From Geodermatophilaceae bacterium URHA0031 (GTDB lineage: Bacteria > Actinomycetota > Actinomycetes > Mycobacteriales > Geodermatophilaceae), in the NCBI GenBank assembly GCA_000620205.1, contig JHVP01000012.1, positions 1-64,000 of the forward strand: 64,000 nucleotides of DNA, in the 5' to 3' direction. Position numbers and translations under genes: made by a program. The stretch's first letter is position 1; the number at the start of each line of letters is the position of its first letter. Below are positions 49,341-58,119 of this stretch, piece after piece. The notes under the pieces were generated by a model that was not told the DNA's origin, ran no database searches, and saw only the letters and a program-made list of their open reading frames with translations.

Positions 49341-50305
49341 TGGCCGGCAACAGCCAACGACGCGGCCGCTCGGCCGGCGCCGGGAAGAAGACCGCCACCG
49401 CCGGGACCGGGGGCAAGAACCGCCGGTCCCTGGCCGGCCGGGGCGCGACCCCGCCGGCCTCCGCCCGGCCGCACCACCCGGCGTACAAGAAGGCCCAGGC
49501 CGACGCGGCGCGCCGGGACAACCGGGCGCGGGTCCAGCGGCGGAACGAGGAGCAGCCGGAGCTGCTGCTGGGTCGCAACCCGGTGCTCGAGGCGCTGCGC
49601 GCCGCCATCCCGGCGACGGCGCTGTACGTCGTCACCGGCGACACGACCCGGGGCGGCACCGACGAGCGGATCGCCGAGTCCGTGCAGCTGGCCGCCGACC
49701 GCGGCCTGCCGCTGCTGGAGGTCGGCAAGGCCGAGTTCGACCGGATGTCCAACGGCTCGCTGCACCAGGGCATCGGGCTGATGGTGCCGCCCTACGAGTA
49801 CGCGCACCCCGACGACCTGCTCGACATCGCCCGCGACTCCGGCCGCCCGCCGCTGCTGGTCGCCCTGGACGGCGTCACCGACCCGCGGAACCTGGGTGCG
49901 ATCATCCGGTCGGCCGCGGCGTTCGACGCGCACGGTGTGGTTGTGCCGGAGCGCCGGTCGGTCGGCATGACCGGCTCGGCCTGGCGCACCAGCGCCGGTG
50001 CCGCGGCCCGGCTGCAGGTCGCCCGGGCCACGAACCTGGCCCGCTCGCTGGGCTCCTACCAGGACGCCGGCCTGCAGACCGTCGGGCTGGCGGCCGACGG
50101 CGACATGAGCATCCACGACTACGACGGCTTCGCCGACCCCATCGCGCTCGTGGTCGGGGCCGAGGGGGCCGGCCTGTCGCGGCTGGTCCGTGAGCGCTGC
50201 GACGTCGTGCTGTCCATCCCGATCACGAAGTCGACGGAGTCGCTCAACGTCAGCGTCGCCGCCGGCATCGCCCTGTTCGCGGCGGCGAGCGCACGGCGGT
50301 CCTGA
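49340..50305 (+). CDS. rlmB: 23S rRNA 2'-O-methyltransferase, SpoU/TrmH family
   Basis: 321 aa. A basic, disordered N-terminus ([14 protein letters not shown]) of about 75 residues precedes an RNA-binding domain ([15 protein letters not shown]) and the SPOUT knot: [33 protein letters not shown] and [18 protein letters not shown]. It resembles RlmB (Gm2251) and M. tuberculosis Rv3579c. The exact rRNA target is not proven. Confidence 0.92.
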   Translation: MAGNSQRRGRSAGAGKKTATAGTGGKNRRSLAGRGATPPASARPHHPAYKKAQADAARRDNRARVQRRNEEQPELLLGRNPVLEALRAAIPATALYVVTGDTTRGGTDERIAESVQLAADRGLPLLEVGKAEFDRMSNGSLHQGIGLMVPPYEYAHPDDLLDIARDSGRPPLLVALDGVTDPRNLGAIIRSAAAFDAHGVVVPERRSVGMTGSAWRTSAGAAARLQVARATNLARSLGSYQDAGLQTVGLAADGDMSIHDYDGFADPIALVVGAEGAGLSRLVRERCDVVLSIPITKSTESLNVSVAAGIALFAAASARRS

Positions 50306-50311
50306 CGGACC

Positions 50312-50450
50312 GCACCGCGGAGCACATCGCGACCCTCCGGGTCGCACCGCTGAGCGCATCGCGACCCTCCGGGCCGCAACGCGGCCATGAGCCGTCCCCC
50401 TGGTGAGCTGAGCCGCTTCGTCGCTCGATCGCGGGACCCTCCGGGCCCCA
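50312..50450. repeat. 32-bp tandem repeat and related copy (CATCGCGACCCTCCGGG family)
   Basis: Units starting at 50312 and 50344 (GCACCGC...CATCGCGACCCTCCGGG) are contiguous 32-bp repeats. A partial third unit starts at 50376, and a degenerate copy lies at 50424-50450. From about 50352 to 50415 the sequence matches, in reverse orientation, 58042-58107. No gene lies in 50306-50470. Confidence 0.75.
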
Positions 50451-50470
50451 CTCCTCACGACCGAGCTCGG

Positions 50471-51766
50471 TCAGGAAAGCAGCTGGGCGATCGTGTAGAT
50501 GACCAGGCCGGCCAGGCCGCCGACGACGGTGCCGTTGACCCGGATCCACTGTAGGTCGCGGCCGACCTGCAGCTCGATCCGCCGGCTGGTCTCCTCGGTG
50601 TCCCAGCGCGCCACCGTGGTGCCCACCAGCTCCGCGGCGTCCCCGGCGAAGCGCTCGACGGCCCAGCCCGCGCCGCGGCGGGCCTCCCGCTGGACCAGCT
50701 CGCGGACGGTCGGGTCCTCGGTCAGCAGCCGGGCGCCGGAGCGGATCACCGACACCATCCGGGCCCGCAGCTGGGAGTCCGGATCGGCGGCCGCGGTGAG
50801 CACGGAGGCCTTGGCCGTCGTCCACAGCGACCCCGACCAGGTGCGGACGGCGGGGTGCTCAAGGACCTCCGCCTTGAACTGCTCCACCCGGGCGGCGGCC
50901 TCGGGGTCGGTGCGCAGCCGGTGCACGTAGGCCCGCAGCCGCCGGTCGTACACCTGGCGGACGGGGTGCTCGGGGTCGGCGCCGACCTCGGCCAGGAAGC
51001 TGCGCAGCAGCTCGAAGACCCGGTCGAAAACCTTGTCGTCGACCCAGTCGGGCACCCAGGACGGGGAGGCGTCGCCCAGCCGGGTGCGGAAGACCAGCCG
51101 GTTGTCGGCGAGGAACTCGGCCAGCCCGGACAGCCCGGCCGAGAGGACCTCCTGGTGCCGGTCGCCGTCGACGGCGAGCTCGAGCACCCGGGCCAGCCCC
51201 GGCGCAGCGGGCGTCTCGCGCAGCTTGCGGTCGACGAACGCCGACACCGTCTGCTGCACCTCGTCGTCGGCGATGAGGTCGCTGAGTGCGCCCAGCGCCG
51301 CCCCGGCATCCCCGGCGAGCCGCTCGGCCCGCCCGGGGGCGGCCAGGAAGGCGCCCAGCTTGCCCGGGACGTCGATGGCGTCCACCCGCTCCTCGACCAC
51401 CGCCCGGGTCAGGAAGTTCTCCTGCACGAAGGTGCCCAGGCTGGCGCCGATCTGGTCCTTCTTGCGCGGGATGACCGCGGTGTGCGGGATCGGCACTCCC
51501 AGCGGGTGCCGGAACAGCGCGGTGACGGCGAACCAGTCGGCCAGCGCGCCCACCATCGAGGCCTCGGCGGTGGCGCGGACGTAGCCGACCCAGCCGCCGG
51601 CCTCGTCACCGACCAGCACGCAGACCAGGAAGACCGCCGCGGCCAGCAGGAACAGGCCGGTGGCCAGCCGCTTCATCTTGGTCAGGTCCCGGGCGCGCTG
51701 CGGGTCGTCGAGCGAGCCGGTGAGCGGGACGGTCAGCTGGGGGCTGGGCAGCTGAGGGCTGGGCAC
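50471..51766 (-). CDS. DUF445 membrane-associated protein
   Basis: 431 aa, GTG start. One or two membrane helices near the N-terminus ([16 protein letters not shown]) and one at the extreme C-terminus ([17 protein letters not shown]). The DUF445 signature is [33 protein letters not shown]. The middle is amphipathic and helical. The family is widespread and of unknown role. The flanking intergenic DNA holds repeats. Confidence 0.85.
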   Translation of the reverse strand: MPSPQLPSPQLTVPLTGSLDDPQRARDLTKMKRLATGLFLLAAAVFLVCVLVGDEAGGWVGYVRATAEASMVGALADWFAVTALFRHPLGVPIPHTAVIPRKKDQIGASLGTFVQENFLTRAVVEERVDAIDVPGKLGAFLAAPGRAERLAGDAGAALGALSDLIADDEVQQTVSAFVDRKLRETPAAPGLARVLELAVDGDRHQEVLSAGLSGLAEFLADNRLVFRTRLGDASPSWVPDWVDDKVFDRVFELLRSFLAEVGADPEHPVRQVYDRRLRAYVHRLRTDPEAAARVEQFKAEVLEHPAVRTWSGSLWTTAKASVLTAAADPDSQLRARMVSVIRSGARLLTEDPTVRELVQREARRGAGWAVERFAGDAAELVGTTVARWDTEETSRRIELQVGRDLQWIRVNGTVVGGLAGLVIYTIAQLLS

Positions 51767-51796
51767 CCGACCGAGCCTAGGTGGTGCGGACGTGCG

Positions 51797-51833
51797 ACGA
51801 CCCCGGAGCCGCGGAGGGCGGCGCCGGGGTCGT
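51797..51833 (-). terminator. Terminator hairpin of the HtrA-type gene
   Basis: ACGACCCCGG (51797-51806) and CCGGGGTCGT (51824-51833) are exact complements with a 17-base loop. It lies just after the protease stop. Confidence 0.75.
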
Positions 51834-51844
51834 CGGCCGGGTGC

Positions 51845-53344
51845 TCAGTTGGAGGCGGCGTCGAGCGTGACGTCGACCTTCGAGCTGTCCGAGCCGCGGC
51901 GGATGGTCAGGGTGACCGTGTCGCCGGGCTTCGCGCTGCGGACGGCCGCGGTCAGCTCGGTGGAGCTGGTGACCGGCCGGTCGCCGACCGCGGTGATCAC
52001 GTCGCCGGCCTTCAGCCCGGCGTCGGCGGCGGGGGAGCCGTCCTGCACGGACACCAGCTGGGCGCCGGTGCCGACCGCCGAGTCGGCGTTGTCCGCCGCC
52101 GTGGTGGCGTTCACGCCCAGCAGGGCGTGGGTGGCCGACCCGGTGTCGATGATCTCCTGGGAGATCCGCTTGGCGGTGTTGGCCGGGATGGCGAAGCCGA
52201 CGCCGATGTTGCCGCTCTGGCCGGACTGCTGGCCCGGCAGGTCGGAGCTGGCGACGGTGGCGATGGCGCTGTTGATCCCGATCACCTGGCCGTCGGCGTC
52301 GACCAGCGCACCGCCGGAGTTGCCCGGGTTGATCGCCGCGTCGGTCTGCAGCGCGTCGATCACCGCCTGGTCGGTGTCCGAGCCGGTGGCCACCGCGCGG
52401 TTGGTCGCGCTGATGATGCCGTCGGTCACCGTGTTCGACAGCCCCAGCGGCGCGCCGATGGCGACGGCCAGGTCACCGACCTGCACCTTGCTCGAGTCGG
52501 CGAACGTGGCCGGGGTCAGCCCGCTGGCGTCGCTGAGCTTGACCACCGCCAGGTCGGACGTCGGGTCGGTGCCCACGACGGTCGCGTCGTACAGCGTGCC
52601 GTCGGAGGTGCGCACCTGCACCGTCGCCTGGTCGGTCGAGCTGTCGAGCGTGACGACGTGGTTGTTGGTCAGCACGTAGCCGTCGGCGGAGAGGACGACA
52701 CCGGACCCGGAGCCGGAGCCGGAGCCCGCGCTCACGTAGATGGTGACGACGCTGGGCGCCGCCTTCGCCGCCGCTGCCGTGGTGCTCGTGGCGTTGTCCG
52801 CGTCCTTGATGACGACGCTCTGCGCGGATGCTCCGCTGGCGGTCGCCGTGCCGCCGTCGTCGGTCAGCGCCATGACGCCGGCACCGGCCCCGCCGCCGAT
52901 CAGCGCCGCACCGACCAGGCCGGCGGCGACGCCGAGGCGCCAGCGACCGGGCCGGCGGGACGGCTGGGCCGGGACATCGGGCTGCACCGGGGGCTGGAAG
53001 GCCGGCGGGACCCCGCCCCCGGCGGGCTGACCGTGCGCCTGGTGGTACCCGGGCGTCCCGTAGCCGGCCGGCGGCCACGGCTGGTGCGGCGCGACGCCGG
53101 GCTGCCCGAACTGCTGCCCGAAGGGCGCGGTGGGCTGCTGGCCGGGCTGCGCCGGCGGGATCTCTTGGGTCGGCTGGGTGCCCAGGTGCGGCTGCGGAGC
53201 CGGCTGCCCGCCGAGGGGCTGGGCCGTCGCGCCACCCTGCTGCTGCGGGGCCGGCTGCTGCGGTGCGGCCCACCCAGCGCCGGCGTCCGTGTTCCGGTGC
53301 GTGCCGTGTCCGGTCTCGTCGGCCGGGCGGTCGTTCTCAGTCAC
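51845..53344 (-). CDS. HtrA/PepD-type serine protease with PDZ domain
   Basis: 499 aa. A long Gln/Pro-rich cytosolic N-terminus (about 150 residues) precedes one membrane helix (LGVAAGLVGAALIGGGAGAG), an S1C trypsin-like domain with catalytic His in LTNNHVV, Asp in SDLAVVKL and Ser in GNSGGALVD, and a C-terminal PDZ (GLKAGDVITAVGDRPV). It likely degrades or chaperones misfolded cell-envelope proteins. GTG 53344, with AGGA seven bases upstream. Similar to M. tuberculosis PepD/HtrA paralogues. Confidence 0.93.
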   Translation of the reverse strand: MTENDRPADETGHGTHRNTDAGAGWAAPQQPAPQQQGGATAQPLGGQPAPQPHLGTQPTQEIPPAQPGQQPTAPFGQQFGQPGVAPHQPWPPAGYGTPGYHQAHGQPAGGGVPPAFQPPVQPDVPAQPSRRPGRWRLGVAAGLVGAALIGGGAGAGVMALTDDGGTATASGASAQSVVIKDADNATSTTAAAAKAAPSVVTIYVSAGSGSGSGSGVVLSADGYVLTNNHVVTLDSSTDQATVQVRTSDGTLYDATVVGTDPTSDLAVVKLSDASGLTPATFADSSKVQVGDLAVAIGAPLGLSNTVTDGIISATNRAVATGSDTDQAVIDALQTDAAINPGNSGGALVDADGQVIGINSAIATVASSDLPGQQSGQSGNIGVGFAIPANTAKRISQEIIDTGSATHALLGVNATTAADNADSAVGTGAQLVSVQDGSPAADAGLKAGDVITAVGDRPVTSSTELTAAVRSAKPGDTVTLTIRRGSDSSKVDVTLDAASN

Positions 53345-53592
53345 TGGTGGTCCTTCCCCACGTCACGACAGGCCCTCCCTGCCGCGATGTCCTCACTGTG
53401 CGCCTGCGGACTGCTCCGGAACTGGTGGTCTGCTGTGAGTTGTCTGGACGCCATGCGGTCGCACTGGTCGGCGACTCTCCGCGCCCGACCGGTTTCCCGG
53501 TGTGCGTGCGCGTGATCATGCGAGGTGCGGGGAAGAGGAGGGGCGGTCGGCCCTCGTCGTCCTCACACCCTCTCCCGTCCCGGAGGCCGTCG

Positions 53593-54249
53593 GTGCCGGT
53601 TCGAGCACTCCTCACCCGTTCTGCCCTCGCCGTGCTCGTGCTGTTGCTGGCCGCGCTCGCCGCCCTCGGTGGGGTGTCGCTGGGCGGGTCGGGGCTGGTC
53701 GCCGTCGTGCTGGCCGCGATCGTCACCGCCTGCCTGGCAGCGGGCATCGTCCGCGACGGAGGCTCACCGCGGCCGCGGCAGGCGGCCGTCGACACCGCCT
53801 GGCGGGCGGCGGTCGGCACGGTGGCGGTGCTGCTCGTGCTGAGCGGCTGCGTGGTGCTGGCCGGCGGCGCGCTGACCGCACTGCTGGCCGGCGTGGCCGT
53901 GGGCGGGGTGCTGGTGCGCTGGGCGGTGCGGGCGGCCGGCACGACCTCCCGGGCCGCCGGGGCCACCGTGCTCCCGCTGCCCGGGGCCGCAGCCGGCATG
54001 GGCCCGGTGCGGTCGCTCACCGTTGAGGCGCTGGGCCGGGAGTGGCTGCGCACCTCCGCGGCACTGGCCCAGACCCGGGACGCGGCCGTCCGGCAGGCGC
54101 TCGTCGAGCGGCGGGAGGAGGCGCTCGACGAGCTCGAACGGCGGGACCCCGCCGGGTTCCGCCGCTGGCTGGCCGAGGGTGCGACCGTCGACAGCGACCC
54201 GGCGCGGTACGTCTCCGGCGACCCCGCCGCCGGCTACGACGCGGCCTGA
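53593..54249 (+). CDS. Small membrane protein, unknown
   Basis: 218 aa from GTG 53593, with GGAGG six bases upstream. Four hydrophobic segments in residues about 5-125, then a cytosolic helical tail with ALGREWLRTSAALAQTRD and a conserved-looking RREEALDELERRDPAGFRRWL motif. That motif is seen in actinobacterial membrane proteins of unknown function. The stop lies in the first unit of a 14-bp tandem repeat. Confidence 0.7.
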   Translation: MPVRALLTRSALAVLVLLLAALAALGGVSLGGSGLVAVVLAAIVTACLAAGIVRDGGSPRPRQAAVDTAWRAAVGTVAVLLVLSGCVVLAGGALTALLAGVAVGGVLVRWAVRAAGTTSRAAGATVLPLPGAAAGMGPVRSLTVEALGREWLRTSAALAQTRDAAVRQALVERREEALDELERRDPAGFRRWLAEGATVDSDPARYVSGDPAAGYDAA

Positions 54250-54292
54250 CCGACGCTGCCTGACCGACGCTGCCTGACCGACGCTGCCTGAC
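54247..54292. repeat. 14-bp tandem repeat (TGACCGACGCTGCC)
   Basis: Three full copies begin at 54247, 54261 and 54275, with a partial fourth at 54289. They start at the stop codon of the upstream gene. Because 14 is not a multiple of three, the units provide stops in all frames. Confidence 0.85.
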
Positions 54293-54314
54293 CGGGGCGG
54301 TCGGCGCAGCTCGG

Positions 54315-55181
54315 TCAGCGCAGCTCGGTGAGCCCCGCGATCACCGCGCTGACGTCGGCCGCGTCGGGGTCGTCGAGGGCCGCCGCGGCGGCCTCCATCG
54401 TGGCCAGCACCGCGGTGTCCAGCCGGTCGGAGACGCCGGCGGACCGGAGCGCCTCCTGGATCAGCCGCGCGTCCTTGGTCGCGCCGGGGAGCCCGAAGCT
54501 GACCGGGAAGTGCCCGTCGATCATCAGCCCGCCCTTGACGTGCGCGTACGGGGTGTCCAGCGGACCGCCCTCGATGGCGGCCAGGAAGTGCTGCGGGTCG
54601 ACGCCCAGGCCCCGGGCCAGCGCGATCGACTGCGCCGCCCCGGCGGTGACCATGAACAGCCACGCGTTGCAGGCCATCTTCAGCCGGCTGCCCGCCCCGG
54701 CCCCGCCGAGCCACAGCGTCTTCGACCCGAGCGCGTCCAGGACCGGGGCGAGGGTCTCGCGGAGGTGCTCCGGACCCGAGGCGAGCATCACCAGCGCGCC
54801 CTTCTCGGCCGGCTCCTTGGTGCCCAGCACCGGGCAGTCGACCAGCGCCAGGTCGAGCTCCGCCGCCACCGCGGCGGTGCGCTCGGCGCCCTCCACCCCG
54901 ACGGTGCTGCACTGCAGCCAGGGGGTGCCGGCCGGTGGCGCCGCCTTCCGGACGACGTCGATCGCCGCATCGGCGTCGAAGAGCATGGTGAGGACGACGT
55001 CGGCCCCGGCGACCGCCTCGGCGGGGGAGCCGTACGCCTCCGCGCCGGTGTCGGTGAGCGCCTCGGCCTTCGCTGCGTCCCGGTTCCACATCCGCACCGG
55101 GAGCTCGGCCCGGCGCAACGACCGGACCATCCCCGCGCCCATCGTGCCCGTGCCGAGGACCGCCACCACCGGGTTCGTCAT
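54315..55181 (-). CDS. 3-hydroxyisobutyrate dehydrogenase-like oxidoreductase
   Basis: 288 aa. N-terminal NAD(P)-binding domain (VVAVLGTGTMGAGMVRSL) with an Arg-containing loop WNRDAAKAEAL that suits NADPH, and a C-terminal helical domain with the catalytic Lys in GSRLKMACNAW. Substrate-binding DCPVLGTKEPAEKG matches beta-hydroxyacid dehydrogenases. The specific substrate is unknown; glyoxylate or succinic-semialdehyde reductases are alternatives. Confidence 0.87.
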   Translation of the reverse strand: MTNPVVAVLGTGTMGAGMVRSLRRAELPVRMWNRDAAKAEALTDTGAEAYGSPAEAVAGADVVLTMLFDADAAIDVVRKAAPPAGTPWLQCSTVGVEGAERTAAVAAELDLALVDCPVLGTKEPAEKGALVMLASGPEHLRETLAPVLDALGSKTLWLGGAGAGSRLKMACNAWLFMVTAGAAQSIALARGLGVDPQHFLAAIEGGPLDTPYAHVKGGLMIDGHFPVSFGLPGATKDARLIQEALRSAGVSDRLDTAVLATMEAAAAALDDPDAADVSAVIAGLTELR

Positions 55182-55261
55182 GGCCCGATCCTCACCCGCG
55201 CCGGCCGCCGCGGCAGCCCGGCCGCGGGCGCTGCCGGTAACCTCGGGTGCGGCTCCGGCCC

Positions 55262-55333
55262 GCCCCATTAGCTCAGTGGTAGAGCACTCGCCTTGTAAGC
55301 GAAAGGTCGTCCGTTCGATCCGGACATGGGGCT
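55262..55333 (+). tRNA. tRNA-Thr(TGT)
   Basis: Perfect acceptor stem GCCCCAT/ATGGGGC, D-arm GCTC-AGTGGTA-GAGC, anticodon loop CTTGTAA (anticodon TGT, reading ACA), T-arm GTCCG-TTCGATC-CGGAC. The discriminator is T, and CCA is not encoded. The anticodon stem has one mismatch at its outer pair. The tRNA family (Thr) is the same one used by the integrated element at the window's left, but this copy is intact. Confidence 0.95.
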
Positions 55334-55408
55334 CGCCCCCCAGCCGGTCCTCCGGGTTCGCCGGCGGGCAGGGCAGGATGCACCCGTGCTGATCCCGGAA
55401 CCCTGCTG

Positions 55409-56377
55409 ATGGCGCGCGGAGGCACCCGGTGGGGTGTGCTCGGCGGCGCCTCCATCGCCCGCTCCCGCTTCCTCCCCGCGCTGGCCGAGGCCGGTGGTGA
55501 GGCGGTGGTCGTGGGTGCCCGGGACGGCGCGCGCGCCGCCGAGTTCGCCGCCGCGCACGGGGTCGGCCGCGGTGTCGCCGGCTACGAGGCGGTGCTGGCC
55601 GACCCGGACGTGCAGGCGGTCTACGTGCCGCTGCCCAACCCGCTGCACGCCGAGTGGACGATCGCCGCGCTGGAGGCCGGCAAGGCGGTGCTCTGCGAGA
55701 AGCCGCTGTGCGTCGACGCCGAGCAGGCGCGCCGGGTGCTGGCGGTGGCCGAGCGGGCCGCGCTGCCGCTGTGGGAGGCGTTCGTCTTCCCGTTCCAGGC
55801 CCAGCACCAGCGGCTGGTCGAGCTGCTCAGCGCAGGAGCGATCGGTGAGCTGCGCGAGATCTCCGGCGCCTTCCACTTCCAGCTCCGGCGCACCGAGGAC
55901 ATCCGGCTGTCCGCGGCGACGGCCGGCGGCGCGCTGGCCGACGTCGGCTGCTACCCGCTGCGGTTGGCCGCCGAGCTCTTCGGCGCCCCGGCGCTGACCG
56001 CCGCCGCCTCCGCCGTCCGCGGCGCCGAGGTCGAGATCGAGCTCGCCGCCCTGGTCGACCACCCCGGCGACCGGCGGCTGCTGCTGTCCTGCGGGTTCCG
56101 GCGCAGCTCGGACACCACGACGGTGCTCAGCGGCACCGAGGGCACGATCCGGGTCGACGACCCGTACCACCCCCACCCGGGGAGCACCGTCGAGCTGCGC
56201 CGTCCGGGCTCGGACCCGGTGGTCGAGCGGCCGACCCGCGACCAGCACTCCTTCACCGCCGCCCTGCGGCACGTCGACGCCGTCCTGGCCGGGGAGGAGG
56301 CGCCGCGGCACACCGCGCTGGAGTCCTCCCTGGCGGTCGCGGAGGCGATGGACCTGGTGCGGGCGGCGGCTGCATGA
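55409..56377 (+). CDS. Gfo/Idh/MocA-family oxidoreductase
   Basis: 322 aa. N-terminal Rossmann domain (TRWGVLGGASIARSRFLPAL), catalytic EKP motif (CEKPLCVDAEQA), and C-terminal sheet domain with GGALADVGCYPLRLAAELFG. It likely oxidises or reduces a sugar or sugar-like substrate with NAD(P). Substrate unknown. It overlaps the next flavin-dependent gene by four bases, so both may act on one pathway. Confidence 0.87.
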   Translation: MARGGTRWGVLGGASIARSRFLPALAEAGGEAVVVGARDGARAAEFAAAHGVGRGVAGYEAVLADPDVQAVYVPLPNPLHAEWTIAALEAGKAVLCEKPLCVDAEQARRVLAVAERAALPLWEAFVFPFQAQHQRLVELLSAGAIGELREISGAFHFQLRRTEDIRLSAATAGGALADVGCYPLRLAAELFGAPALTAAASAVRGAEVEIELAALVDHPGDRRLLLSCGFRRSSDTTTVLSGTEGTIRVDDPYHPHPGSTVELRRPGSDPVVERPTRDQHSFTAALRHVDAVLAGEEAPRHTALESSLAVAEAMDLVRAAAA

Positions 56378-57180
56378 GCCGGCGCGGGCTCTTCGTCCCG
56401 CCGTTCGACGTGCTGGCCGACCCGCGGCTGGTGGCCGAGCTGGCGGTCGAGGCGGAGGAGGCCGGCTGGGACGGCGTCTTCCTCTGGGACCACCTGCTCT
56501 ACGCCGACCCGGTCACGGCGATCTCCGACCCGTGGACCTGCTGCGCCGCGATCGCCGTCCGCACCTCGCGGATCCAGTTCGGCCCGATGGTGACGCCGTT
56601 GACCCGGCGGCGTCCGCAGGTGCTCGCCCGGCAGGCCGCCGCCCTGGACCAGCTGTCCGGCGGCCGGCTGGTGCTCGGGTTCGGGCTCGGCGACGACGGC
56701 CGGGTGGGGGAGCTCTCCCGGTTCGACGAGGAGCTCGAGCCGCGGGTGCGCGCCGCCCGGCTGGACGAGGGGCTCGAGCTGCTCCGCCGGCTGCTGTCCG
56801 GCGCGCAGGTCGACCACGACGGCACGCACTTCACCGCCCGAGGTGTGCAGTTCCTGCCACCGGCGACCCGGCCCGGCGGCATCCCGTTCTGGATCGGCGG
56901 GCGCTGGCCCAACGCCGCGCCGCTGCGCCGGGCGGCCCGGCACGAGGGCGCGTTCGTCATCTCGGTACCCGGGCCGGCGGGGCTGGCGCAGGTCCGCGAG
57001 ACGGTGGCCGCGGCACGGGCCGACGGGCTGGCGGGCTTCGACGTCGTCGTGGACCTGCCGGTGGGGGAGGACGCGCAGCCGTGGGCGGCCGCGGGCGCGA
57101 CGTGGGTGCTCACCCGGCTGGGTCCCTACGACCTGGACCTCGCCGAGGTCCGCCGGGTGGTGCGCGCCGGACCTGGCTGA
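56374..57180 (+). CDS. LLM-class flavin-dependent oxidoreductase
   Basis: 268 aa, ATG in the preceding stop. Luciferase-like TIM barrel: WDGVFLWDHLLYADPVTAI, VRTSRIQFGPMVTPLTRRRPQVLARQAAALDQLSGGRLVLGFGLG (shown here as key segments, split by reading), and FWIGGRWPNAAPLRRAARHEG. It uses F420 or FMN; many actinobacterial members use F420. Substrate unknown. Confidence 0.85.
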   Translation: MSRRGLFVPPFDVLADPRLVAELAVEAEEAGWDGVFLWDHLLYADPVTAISDPWTCCAAIAVRTSRIQFGPMVTPLTRRRPQVLARQAAALDQLSGGRLVLGFGLGDDGRVGELSRFDEELEPRVRAARLDEGLELLRRLLSGAQVDHDGTHFTARGVQFLPPATRPGGIPFWIGGRWPNAAPLRRAARHEGAFVISVPGPAGLAQVRETVAAARADGLAGFDVVVDLPVGEDAQPWAAAGATWVLTRLGPYDLDLAEVRRVVRAGPG

Positions 57181-57269
57181 GCCGACCGCGACGCGCGGCC
57201 GTCGGAGGGCTGTGCCAGGGTCGCAGTCGACCGCTGCCGCCCGGGCAGCCGACCTCGAGGAGATCCTCC

Positions 57270-57479
57270 ATGAGCGACCACGTGTACCGGCTGAGCGAGA
57301 TCGTCGGCAGCTCGCCCACCAGCGTCGACGACGCGATCCGCACGGCCGTCAAGAAGGCGTCGCAGACCGTGCGCAACATCGAGTGGTTCCAGACCTCGGA
57401 GATCCGCGGCCAGGTCGTCGACGGGGACGTGGCCTACTACCAGGTGACCCTCAAGATCGGCTTCCGCGTGGAGGACTGA
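57270..57479 (+). CDS. Dodecin flavoprotein
   Basis: 69 aa. A hollow dodecamer that stores flavin (FMN or riboflavin). VYRLSEIVGSSPTSVDDAI and NIEWFQTSEIRGQVVD hold the conserved W and flavin-stacking region; VTLKIGFRVED ends the protein as in M. tuberculosis Rv1498A. GAGGAG lies about seven bases before ATG 57270. GAGG-AGAT-CCTC over this site could form a 4-bp hairpin, a weak control on initiation. It follows a flavin-dependent enzyme. Confidence 0.95.
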   Translation: MSDHVYRLSEIVGSSPTSVDDAIRTAVKKASQTVRNIEWFQTSEIRGQVVDGDVAYYQVTLKIGFRVED

Positions 57480-57482
57480 CGG

Positions 57483-57524
57483 CCCCCTCGCAGGGGCCCG
57501 CTGCGAGCGGTGGGGGCGAGGGGG
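57483..57524. terminator. Palindrome between convergent genes (family copy)
   Basis: CCCCCTCGC (57483-57491) pairs perfectly with GCGAGGGGG (57516-57524). Reversed, it matches the 33520 copy. It sits between the dodecin and Rieske stops. Confidence 0.7.
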
Positions 57525-57531
57525 TCCTTCC

Positions 57532-57942
57532 TCAGGTGAGGACGACGTCGGTGCCGCGGACGGCGACGCCGACCGTGCCCAGCGGTTCGGTGGCCGGCCC
57601 GTGCACTGCGGACCCGTCGGTGAGGTCGAAGACCGAACCGTGGCAGGGGCAGACCAGCCCCTCCTCGCTGGCCCGGACGGTGCAGCCCTGGTGGGTGCAC
57701 CGCGCCGTGAAGGCGACCACCCGCTCCCGGGCCGGCCGGCTGACCACCACCCGCCGCCCGTCGATCGACACCTCGTAGGCGCCGCCGACGGGCACCTCCG
57801 ACAGCGGGACGACGACGTCGCCCGAGCCCACCCCGGTGAGCTCGGGCACGTCGGCCCCACCACCGCACGCGGCGAGCGCCACCACCCCCACGCCCACGCC
57901 CCCGGCGATCAGCAGGTCCCGGCGGGAGAAGCAGTGCTGCAC
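57532..57942 (-). CDS. Rieske [2Fe-2S] lipoprotein, Tat-type leader
   Basis: 136 aa. A twin-arginine leader SRRDLLIAGGVGVG ends in a lipobox LAAC, so the protein is probably folded with its cluster in the cytosol, exported by Tat, and lipid-anchored. The Rieske ligands are CTHQGC and CPCHGS. Small Rieske proteins of this kind are common in actinobacteria; the partner is unknown. It could transfer electrons in an extracytoplasmic oxidase or quinone route. Confidence 0.92.
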   Translation of the reverse strand: MQHCFSRRDLLIAGGVGVGVVALAACGGGADVPELTGVGSGDVVVPLSEVPVGGAYEVSIDGRRVVVSRPARERVVAFTARCTHQGCTVRASEEGLVCPCHGSVFDLTDGSAVHGPATEPLGTVGVAVRGTDVVLT

Positions 57943-58041
57943 CCGGCCATCCTGCCGGACCAGCCCTACGGGCCCGCGCTCCGGAGGAGCGCTGTGCGCA
58001 GCGGGCGCGGGGGCCGGAGGCTCCCCGACCGGGGCGCACCC

Positions 58042-58107
58042 AACGGCTCAGCCCACCGGGGGCACGGCTCCTGGCCGCGTTGCGGCCCGGAGGGTCGCGA
58101 TGTGATC
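58042..58107 (-). repeat. CATCGCGACCCTCCGGG element, inverted copy
   Basis: Read on the minus strand, ACATCGCGACCCTCCGGGCC, then GCAACGCGGCCA..., aligns over about 60 bp with 50352-50415. The two copies are 7.7 kb apart and in opposite orientation. It lies in the gap 57943-58119 between the Rieske gene start and DUF5313 stop. Confidence 0.75.
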
Positions 58108-58119
58108 CGTACCCCTCCC

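Noticed and set aside
50312-50450. CRISPR-like array
   Set aside because: Units of 32 bp are contiguous with no unique spacers, there are only two good copies, and no cas genes are nearby.
54247-54292. CRISPR or satellite coding repeat
   Set aside because: 14-bp period is too short for CRISPR and it lies after a stop codon.
55262-55333. Second attachment site at tRNA-Thr(TGT)
   Set aside because: The tRNA is intact and no integrase or duplicated 3' half is nearby; the scar at 2182 matches anticodon CGT, a different gene.
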